Origin: Gemmatimonadota bacterium
GTDB taxonomy: Bacteria > Gemmatimonadota > Gemmatimonadetes > Gemmatimonadales > Gemmatimonadaceae
Reading direction: 5' to 3'
Assembly: GCA_016794735.1 (NCBI GenBank)
Contig: JAEUJK010000308.1
Coordinates: forward strand, 1-6,426
DNA length: 6,426 nucleotides
Shown: one piece after another, positions 1-4,446 of the stretch
Position numbering within the stretch: position 1 is the stretch's first letter
How the letters are laid out: each line of letters opens with the position of its first letter
Made by a program: the position numbers and the translations under genes
The notes under the pieces: model-generated
Databases searched by the model: none
What the model saw: only the letters and a program-made list of their open reading frames with translations
Told to the model about the DNA's origin: nothing

Positions 1-462
1 GACACCGACTGGCAGAAGATGGCCTACGTGCTCAAGCCCGGGGAGCGTGACGTGCCGGCAGGGCTCAAGGCGGCGATGAAGAACACCAACACGCTGCAGG
101 ATGTGGTGATGAAGAAGTACTCCCGCCCCGGCGCATTGGTCTCCGACGTGTACGACTCGACCATGGCGGAGATGAAGCGCCTGGGGATCACCGCGCAGGT
201 GTATTCGCACCCGATCGGTGCGCAGGGGCATGGGCTGGGCGCGGCGATCGATTTCCGCTCGGCGCAGCGCCCCGAGCTCGGCGCGTCGGGCAAGCGCCTG
301 CGCAAGGGATCGTACATCTCCATCGAACTCAACACCCGGACGCCGGTACCTGAATGGGGCGGGCAGGAGGTGTTCGTGATGATGGAAGACGATGCCCACC
401 TGACGGACGAGGGTTGGGTCTTCCATCGCCCACGCCAGGAGGCGTGGTACCTGATCCGATGA
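1..462 (+). CDS. M24-family metallopeptidase (Xaa-Pro aminopeptidase-like), C-terminal part
   Basis: The reading frame is open from base 1, so the gene starts upstream and only its last 153 residues are visible. The segment carries the C-terminal half of the pita-bread fold of M24 peptidases, which use two metal ions to remove N-terminal residues, often next to proline. Seen here, numbered from base 1: HPIG at 70-73 and GHGLG at 76-80 with the probable metal ligand His77, then SIELNT with Glu109, then VPEWGGQ, then MMEDDA with Glu129, and a RQEAWYLI end. His77, Glu109 and Glu129 would be three of the five canonical ligands; the two aspartates should lie upstream. The second histidine that follows the ligand by seven residues in aminopeptidase P is Asp84 here. 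The stop overlaps the next start as ATGA, indicating an operon and translational coupling. Exact substrate is unknown, and whether it is secreted cannot be judged without the N-terminus. Confidence 0.88.
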   Translation, partial: DTDWQKMAYVLKPGERDVPAGLKAAMKNTNTLQDVVMKKYSRPGALVSDVYDSTMAEMKRLGITAQVYSHPIGAQGHGLGAAIDFRSAQRPELGASGKRLRKGSYISIELNTRTPVPEWGGQEVFVMMEDDAHLTDEGWVFHRPRQEAWYLIR

Positions 463-1877
463 GGCGCGTCGCGGGAGTTCTGGCGAACCTGATGGTCGCG
501 GCGGTGCTTGGTGCGCAGGCGCCGGTCGTGATCACCAACGCGTCAATCGTCGACGTCGAGACCGGGCGGGTGCGCGAGGGACAGTCGATTCGCGTCGAGG
601 GGACGCGGATCCGCGAGATTGCCCCGGCCGGCCGGATGCGCGTGCCGCCGGGTGCGCGGGTGGTGGACGGCACGGGACGGTTTGTCATTCCCGGTCTCTG
701 GGACATGCACGTCCACGCCACGGGATTCGGCATCGACCGCCTCTTCCAGCCGGTGCTCGTGGCGAATGGCGTCACGGGGATGCGCGAGATGTGGGGCCAG
801 CTGGTCGCGGCGGACTCGATGCGTGCCGCGATTGCGCGTGGTGACGCCGTCGGGCCTCGCGCGGTCGTCGCCGGCCACATCCTCGACGGGGCACCGGCCA
901 TCTGGCCTGGGAGCCTTGGCGTGAAAGGCGCGGATGCCGCGCGTCGTGCAGTCGACTCGCTGGCCAAGGCGGGTGCGGCGTTCATCAAGGTGTACTCCCG
1001 CCTGAGCGAGGACGAATTCCGCGCGGCCGGCGAACAAGCGAAGAAGAACGGGCTCCACTTTGCGGGCCATGTGCCGAGCCAGGTGACCGTCGATGAGGCG
1101 GTGTCGCAGGGCATGCGCACCATCGAGCACCTGCAGCAATTCACCACGGCCTGTTCATCTCGTGAATCGGAGTTGCGGCAGCAGTATCGCGACGCGGTCG
1201 CGTCCGCCAAGGGATGGGATTCTGCCGCGGTGGTCGGGCGCGCGCAGCTCAACGTGCAGGTGGAGAGCTTCGACCCCGCGCGCTGCGCCGCGTTGGCCCA
1301 GCGCATCGCGAAGAGTGAGACGTGGCTGGTGCCGACCTTCACGGTGTTGCGTTCGGTGGCGTACCTCGACGACAGCACCCTCAAGCAGGACCCGCGCCTC
1401 ACCTACATCCCGAAGTTCTTCAGCGCCTCGTGGGATCCGCGCCAGGACTTCCGCTTTCGCGCGGTGACGGCCCAGGGGTGGGCGGATCGCAAGCGCATCC
1501 ATGCGCGCCAGCTCGAGATCGGGCGTGTCATGTTTCGCGCGGGCGTGAAGTTCCTCGCCGGCACCGACCTGTCGAACCCGTGGATCTTCCCCGGATTCTC
1601 GCTGCACGATGAACTGGCCAACTTCGTCGCGATCGGGATGACGCCGTTGCAGGCCCTGCAGACCGCGACGCTCAACCCCGCGCGTTTCTACGCCGCGGTG
1701 GATTCCATGGGCACCGTGGGCGTGAATAAGGTCGCCGACCTCGTGGTGCTCGACGCGAACCCGCTCGCCGACATTCGCAACGTCTCGCGCATCCACGCGG
1801 TGATCGCCAATGGTCGGTTGATCGACGCCGCCCAGCGCGCTGCCTTGCTGAAGGACGCAGAAGCACGCGCGCGGTAG
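459..1877 (+). CDS. Exported metal-dependent amidohydrolase (prolidase/imidazolonepropionase-like)
   Basis: A 472-residue enzyme of the amidohydrolase superfamily (TIM barrel with a mononuclear or dinuclear metal centre). The metal set is complete: His84 and His86 in DMHVH, Lys177 in FIKVYS (probably carboxylated), His204 in FAGHVP, His224 in TIEHLQ and Asp370 in AGTDLS. A small beta-sandwich domain is formed by both ends (ITNASIVDVETG near residue 25 and VADLVVLDANPL near 428). The closest known activities for this layout are Xaa-Pro and Xaa-Arg/Lys dipeptidases, but substrate cannot be read from sequence. I chose ATG 459 over the longer frame because it begins a signal peptide (MRR, hydrophobic stretch, then VLGAQA near residue 21) and overlaps the upstream stop as ATGA. 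An AGGAGG at 437-442 lies 16 nt upstream, rather far, so re-initiation after the peptidase gene is likely. The product is probably periplasmic and works with the upstream peptidase on short peptides (inference). Confidence 0.92.
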   Translation: MRRVAGVLANLMVAAVLGAQAPVVITNASIVDVETGRVREGQSIRVEGTRIREIAPAGRMRVPPGARVVDGTGRFVIPGLWDMHVHATGFGIDRLFQPVLVANGVTGMREMWGQLVAADSMRAAIARGDAVGPRAVVAGHILDGAPAIWPGSLGVKGADAARRAVDSLAKAGAAFIKVYSRLSEDEFRAAGEQAKKNGLHFAGHVPSQVTVDEAVSQGMRTIEHLQQFTTACSSRESELRQQYRDAVASAKGWDSAAVVGRAQLNVQVESFDPARCAALAQRIAKSETWLVPTFTVLRSVAYLDDSTLKQDPRLTYIPKFFSASWDPRQDFRFRAVTAQGWADRKRIHARQLEIGRVMFRAGVKFLAGTDLSNPWIFPGFSLHDELANFVAIGMTPLQALQTATLNPARFYAAVDSMGTVGVNKVADLVVLDANPLADIRNVSRIHAVIANGRLIDAAQRAALLKDAEARAR

Positions 1878-2018
1878 GGCGTCGAGGGGCCAGGGCCCAC
1901 CACGCGGCGACGATCGGCCCCGTGGTGGTCGCATCCCGGGGGGATGCGCGATCACCCACCGTGCGACTGCACTTTCGGCCGCGGTCCGTGGCCAACAGAT
2001 TAGCGCGCCCTACCGTGC
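1869..2018. other. Nested inverted-repeat element, possible multibranch RNA structure
   Basis: The 13 bases at 1869-1881 pair with 2006-2018 (12 Watson-Crick pairs and one G-U; the core is CGGTAGGGCG against CGCCCTACCG). Inside lie three more hairpins: 1897-1904 with 1921-1928 (8 bp plus 3 more pairs after a mismatch), 1930-1937 with 1941-1948 (8 bp, three-base loop), and 1977-1983 with 1987-1993 (7 bp, one G-U). Together they could fold as a closed three-arm junction. The stop codon TAG of the amidohydrolase (1875-1877) lies in the left arm of the closing stem, so the element forms the 3' end of that mRNA. It could be a terminator cluster, a structured 3'UTR or small RNA, or a MITE/REP-like repeat with terminal inverted repeats. 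High GC makes chance hairpins commoner, so the function is open. Confidence 0.45.
1897..1948 (+). terminator. Tandem GC hairpins downstream of the amidohydrolase gene
   Basis: Two adjacent stem-loops begin 19 nt after the amidohydrolase stop. The first pairs CCACCACG (1897-1904) with CGTGGTGG (1921-1928); the second pairs CGCATCCC (1930-1937) with GGGATGCG (1941-1948) around a GGG loop. They could end transcription of the peptidase-amidohydrolase operon or protect its 3' end. No T-run follows, so this is not a canonical intrinsic terminator. Confidence 0.35.
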
Positions 2019-2043
2019 CGCGGCCGGGAAGACGCGCCGTGTG

Positions 2044-2060
2044 CCCGCGGTGACCACGGG
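2044..2060. promoter_or_regulatory. Imperfect palindrome upstream of the aquaporin gene, operator-like
   Basis: CCCGCGGTGACCACGGG is a dyad centred on base 2052 in which seven of eight base pairs match (only 2048/2056 fails). It lies 49 nt upstream of the aquaporin ATG, where a regulator could bind in the promoter or leader. Such dyads are not rare in GC-rich DNA, and no regulator gene for it is visible here. Confidence 0.2.
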
Positions 2061-2099
2061 TGCCGTCGTCTCCGCCCCGGCGTCCGCCCACCTCACCAC

Positions 2100-2103
2100 G
2101 GAG
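2100..2103 (+). promoter_or_regulatory. Ribosome binding site of the aquaporin gene
   Basis: GGAG stands 6 nt before ATG 2110 and decides that start over the in-frame GTG at 2041, which would add 23 residues with no MIP character. The local context CACGGAGCC recurs before the gene at 3527. Confidence 0.6.
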
Positions 2104-2109
2104 CCGCCC

Positions 2110-2739
2110 ATGAAGAACACGCTGACGGAGTTCATCGGGACCTTCTTTCTCGTCCTGACCATTGGATTGACGGTCACGGCGAACTCGCAGTTTGCGCCAC
2201 TCGCCATCGGCGCGGCGCTCATGATCATGGTGTACGCCGGTGGGCACGTCTCCGGCGGCCACTACAACCCCGCCGTGTCGGTCGCGGCGATGATGCGGGG
2301 CGCGCTGCCGTCCGGGCAGCTCATCGGCTACATCGTCTCGCAGGTGTTGGGCGCGGCCGTCGCGGCGCTGGTGGTCTATGTCATCACGGGCAAGACCTTC
2401 GCGCCGACCCCGGCCGCCGACGCATCCACGTTAGGCGCGCTCCTCGTCGAGGTGCTCTTCACCTTCGCCCTCTGCCTTGTGGTCCTCAACGTGGCGGTGG
2501 CGAAGAAGACACAAGGGAACTCGTTCTACGGGCTGGCCATCGGCTTCACGGTCGTTGTCGCCGCCTTTGCCGGCGGCGGGATCTCTGGCGGCGCGTTCAA
2601 CCCGGCGGTGGGGTTGGGCCCGACCATCATCCATGCCACGATGGGTGGGGGTTCATGGAGTGCCGTGTGGCTGTACCTCGTGGGGCCGCTCGCAGGTGGC
2701 GTCCTGGCCGCGACGGTGTTCGGGATCCAGGAAGGATGA
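2110..2739 (+). CDS. MIP/aquaporin family channel with non-canonical selectivity filter
   Basis: A 209-residue inner-membrane channel of the major intrinsic protein family. Six hydrophobic helices are visible (about 5-24, 29-45, 69-92, 107-128, 138-155 and 185-206). The two pore half-helices carry the NPA motifs at 53-55 (SGGHYNPAVS) and 164-166 (SGGAFNPAVG). The usual arginine after the second NPA is Val167. By spacing from the NPA motifs of E. coli AqpZ, the other filter positions are Ile33, Ala152 and Gly161, so the constriction lacks both the His and the Arg typical of strict water channels. Valine here is known from plant TIP1 proteins, some of which pass hydrogen peroxide, urea or ammonia; a wider, less selective pore is therefore an inference. 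The protein is slightly shorter than AqpZ. It starts at the first Met after a good ribosome site and appears to be a single-gene unit between hairpin-rich spacers. Confidence 0.93.
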   Translation: MKNTLTEFIGTFFLVLTIGLTVTANSQFAPLAIGAALMIMVYAGGHVSGGHYNPAVSVAAMMRGALPSGQLIGYIVSQVLGAAVAALVVYVITGKTFAPTPAADASTLGALLVEVLFTFALCLVVLNVAVAKKTQGNSFYGLAIGFTVVVAAFAGGGISGGAFNPAVGLGPTIIHATMGGGSWSAVWLYLVGPLAGGVLAATVFGIQEG

Positions 2740-2743
2740 CGGC

Positions 2744-2787
2744 AGGTGGGGACGGCGGTACGCGACCGCGCCGCCGTCCTCCAACCT
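2744..2787 (+). terminator. Strong GC stem-loop after the aquaporin gene
   Basis: GGACGGCGG (2750-2758) pairs perfectly with CCGCCGTCC (2771-2779) around a 12-nt loop, and AGGT (2744-2747) can add pairs with ACCT (2784-2787) across a small internal loop. The stem begins 4 nt after the aquaporin stop, a position expected of a terminator. There is no T-tract, so termination may be inefficient or the hairpin may stabilise the mRNA end. Confidence 0.5.
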
Positions 2788-2809
2788 CTCGATGCACCGC
2801 GGGCCGGCG

Positions 2810-2815
2810 TTAGCT
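2810..2815 (+). promoter_or_regulatory. Candidate -10 element for a leaderless transcript
   Basis: TTAGCT ends 6 nt before ATG 2822, the spacing expected if transcription began at the start codon itself. No Shine-Dalgarno sequence is visible before this gene, which fits a leaderless mRNA. No clear -35 box is seen. A related TTAGC occurs at 2000-2004 upstream of the aquaporin gene. Weak evidence from one short motif. Confidence 0.25.
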
Positions 2816-2821
2816 TGCGGC

Positions 2822-3295
2822 ATGCGCCCATACGCGACGCTGCTCGCCATCGTGCTTTCGCCGTTTGCGCTGGGGGCCCAACCCACGCGGCACTGCGTGG
2901 ATGCCCACCAGTTCCTCACCACCAACCGCGGCATGGCCGCCGAGGTGGAGCGCGATACGGTGGACGACTGGCGCACCGGCCAACGCGTGGTGGGGTGTCG
3001 CGTCACCGCCGCCGGCCTCACGCGCGATGGCGTGAAGCGGGCCGCGGAACTGCTGTACGAGCGACTGCGCACCAATGGATGGACGCGCACCCCCGACCCG
3101 CGCGACGCGCCGAACGAAGCGTCGCTCCGCTTCCGCAAGGCCGGGTCGGATTGCCTCTTCAACGTGTACAGCGATGGCCTGCTGATGACGGAGGCCGAAG
3201 GGCGCGTCAGCGAGGCGCGAATCCCCGGGCCGGGTGAGGAGCGCTTCGGCGTGCTCGCGATGTGCATGCCTGCCATGCCGGCCAAGCCGCGCTGA
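2822..3295 (+). CDS. Small secreted protein with four cysteines, function unknown
   Basis: A 157-residue protein that I do not recognise as a named family. It begins with a signal peptide (MRPYATLLAI, hydrophobic core, FALGAQ at 15-20) with probable cleavage around residue 19 or 20, so it should reach the periplasm or outside. The mature part has four cysteines (25, 59, 111, 148), an even number suited to two disulfides, which supports export. A probable alpha helix follows (GVKRAAELLYERL, 70-82), then NGW, then a beta-rich stretch around LRFRKAGSDCLFNVYSDG (102-119), and a short hydrophobic strand with the last Cys (VLAMCMP). No catalytic motif or lipobox is visible. ATG 2822 is chosen because it alone puts the signal peptide at the N-terminus. 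It stands alone after the aquaporin hairpin, so it is probably its own transcription unit. Confidence 0.8.
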   Translation: MRPYATLLAIVLSPFALGAQPTRHCVDAHQFLTTNRGMAAEVERDTVDDWRTGQRVVGCRVTAAGLTRDGVKRAAELLYERLRTNGWTRTPDPRDAPNEASLRFRKAGSDCLFNVYSDGLLMTEAEGRVSEARIPGPGEERFGVLAMCMPAMPAKPR

Positions 3296-3381
3296 GGCGT
3301 GGGACGGGTCCGCACCGCGCGCGAACCCGGTCAACCTCCACATGCGAACGGTTGGGCCGTTGCCGGCCTCTCTGGGGTGCA

Positions 3382-3501
3382 ATGACCGGAGCCCACCGTC
3401 CCTCCACGCCGAGCGATCGCACGATCCGGATCGCAATCTGGATCTTCGTGATCGTCGAGGCGCTCGGGATAGGGGCGGTGCTCTTCACGCGATCCCACTG
3501 A
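3382..3501 (+). CDS. 39-residue single-pass membrane peptide upstream of the sigma gene
   Basis: A short frame beginning MTGAHRPSTPSDR, followed by one clear membrane helix (about 15-35, IRIAIWIFVIVEALGIGAVL) and a short FTRSH tail. GGGG at 3374-3377, five bases before the ATG, could act as a weak ribosome site. The helix has Glu26 in its middle and Arg16 at its edge, and this Ile-Arg...Val-Glu spacing recurs in the first helix of the next gene. The basic N-terminal side suggests an N-in orientation. It is followed after 25 nt by the two-pass protein gene, so the three genes to 4376 probably form one operon. No known family recognised. It might be a fragment or a small regulator of the neighbouring membrane protein. 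Being short, it could also be non-coding; the hydrophobic segment and the position argue for a real gene. Confidence 0.6.
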   Translation: MTGAHRPSTPSDRTIRIAIWIFVIVEALGIGAVLFTRSH

Positions 3502-3515
3502 CCCTCGCACGACAC

Positions 3516-3519
3516 GGAG
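3516..3519 (+). promoter_or_regulatory. Ribosome binding site of the two-pass membrane protein gene
   Basis: GGAG stands 7 nt before ATG 3527 in the context CACGGAGCC, the same as before the aquaporin gene. It supports this start. Confidence 0.6.
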
Positions 3520-3526
3520 CCTCACG

Positions 3527-3814
3527 ATGACCACCGCCACACGTACGCCCGCCCTGGACCACGTCCTGAAGCGCATGGACGAGCACGCCCGACGCATCCG
3601 GCTGCTCGCCGTTGGTGCGTGTGCCGTGGAGGGAGTGGTCTTGGTCCTGGCCCTCATGCGCATCAACTTCAGCGACACCACGCAGCTGCTCATCTTCCTC
3701 TTCGCGTTCCTGCAGCTCTCGATGCTGGCACTCGGCTTGTTTGCCCTTGGCAGCCACGTGTCGCGCGTCGGGGGGCGCGTGGTGGCCGCCCTCGTCGAGG
3801 CACGTGGATCCTGA
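3527..3814 (+). CDS. Two-pass membrane protein next to an ECF sigma factor, possible sigma regulator
   Basis: A 95-residue inner-membrane protein. It has a charged, probably helical cytoplasmic N-terminus (LDHVLKRMDEHARRIR, 10-25), a first membrane helix at about 26-44 with Glu35 buried in it, a short loop (RINFSDTTQ), a second helix at about 54-75, and a C-terminal helix to residue 93 (VSRVGGRVVAALVEAR). Both ends are predicted to be cytoplasmic. The next gene, an ECF sigma factor, starts before this one ends, so the two are translationally coupled. Small two-helix proteins are found beside some ECF sigma genes and are suspected of holding or sensing for the sigma factor; I infer such a role here. 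No cysteine-rich or zinc anti-sigma motif (HxxxCxxC) is present, so it is not a classical ZAS-type anti-sigma factor. An unrelated membrane function is possible. Confidence 0.8.
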   Translation: MTTATRTPALDHVLKRMDEHARRIRLLAVGACAVEGVVLVLALMRINFSDTTQLLIFLFAFLQLSMLALGLFALGSHVSRVGGRVVAALVEARGS

Positions 3815-4376
3815 CCCAGGCGTCGCGAACCCACGCGGCGACCTCGTGCCCTGGGTCGCGCGCGCCCAGCTCGGCGATCGAGCCGCACTGGAGCACCTGT
3901 TGCTGGCCCTGCTGCCGTCGCTCCGCGCACACGTGCGGTCGACGACGGGGGACGATGACCTGGCGCAGGACGTCGTGCAGGACGTGTTGCTGCTGGTAAG
4001 TCGCAAGCTGGGGCAGGTGACGGCTCCCGAGGCGATTCGTGCGTGGGCGCTGCGCATCGCGACGCGCGAGGCCGTGCGCGCTCTCCGTCGTTGGGGGCGC
4101 AGGGTCGAGTCGCTCGACGACCTGCCGGAGCTTCCCATGGAAGCCGCACCTGAGGTGGTCGAGCCGGAACTCCTCGCGGCGCTCCCCGCGCACCTCGCCG
4201 GGATCTCGCCAGCGGCCCAGGCGGTGCTGCGGCTGCACTACCTCGAGGGGTACAGCCAGCCGGAGGTGGCGGCGATCCTCGAAATCCCGGTCGGCACGGT
4301 GAAGTCGCGGATCTCGTACGGGCTCGCGGCGCTTCGGCGGGCGTTCGCAAACCAGGGGGGTGCACGCCCGCGCTGA
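3804..4376 (+). CDS. ECF-type RNA polymerase sigma factor
   Basis: A 190-residue group-4 sigma-70 factor that would direct RNA polymerase to a small regulon. Region 2 spans about 13-97 (LVPWVARAQLGDRAALEHLL, then DDDLAQDVVQDVLLLVSRKL binding the core and the -10, then AWALRIATREAVRALRR). Region 4 spans about 123-182 with the helix-turn-helix YSQPEVAAILEIPVGTVKSR that contacts the -35. The linker (99-122) is acidic and short, and no extra C-terminal domain is present. The start is uncertain: there is no suitable ATG. GTG 3804 has GAGG at 3797-3800 and overlaps the upstream gene by 11 nt. GTG 3846 would give 176 residues but has no ribosome site. The overlap with the two-pass membrane protein implies joint control. 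Its target promoters cannot be read from this window. Confidence 0.9.
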   Translation: MDPDPGVANPRGDLVPWVARAQLGDRAALEHLLLALLPSLRAHVRSTTGDDDLAQDVVQDVLLLVSRKLGQVTAPEAIRAWALRIATREAVRALRRWGRRVESLDDLPELPMEAAPEVVEPELLAALPAHLAGISPAAQAVLRLHYLEGYSQPEVAAILEIPVGTVKSRISYGLAALRRAFANQGGARPR

Positions 4377-4446
4377 GGCGGCGCACTTGCGAGCACGCGG
4401 TTCCGGACAGACGTTCGCCGGCACCCGTCACCAGGAACGCCGTCCC

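Noticed and set aside
354..458. Longer N-terminal extension of the amidohydrolase frame
   Set aside because: It would overlap the M24 gene by over 100 bases and bury the signal peptide inside the protein.
329..1402. 357-codon open frame on the minus strand inside the amidohydrolase gene
   Set aside because: Low-complexity Ser/Arg/Thr/Pro translation with no recognisable fold; the plus strand holds a complete metal-ligand set.
2041..2109. GTG 2041 as an upstream start for the aquaporin
   Set aside because: It adds 23 polar residues before the first membrane helix, absent from the family, and lacks a ribosome site, whereas ATG 2110 has GGAG at 6 nt.
3332..3354. CAACC/GGTTG inverted repeat upstream of the sigma unit
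   Set aside because: Only 5 bp with a 13-base gap, easily due to chance. No match to a clear ECF -35/-10 pair was found in 3296-3381, so I do not call an autoregulated promoter.
4377..4446. Promoter for the propeller gene in the 70-base spacer
   Set aside because: GGTTCC and CGTTCG occur but not in a convincing -35/-10 arrangement; only the AGGA ribosome site is supportable.
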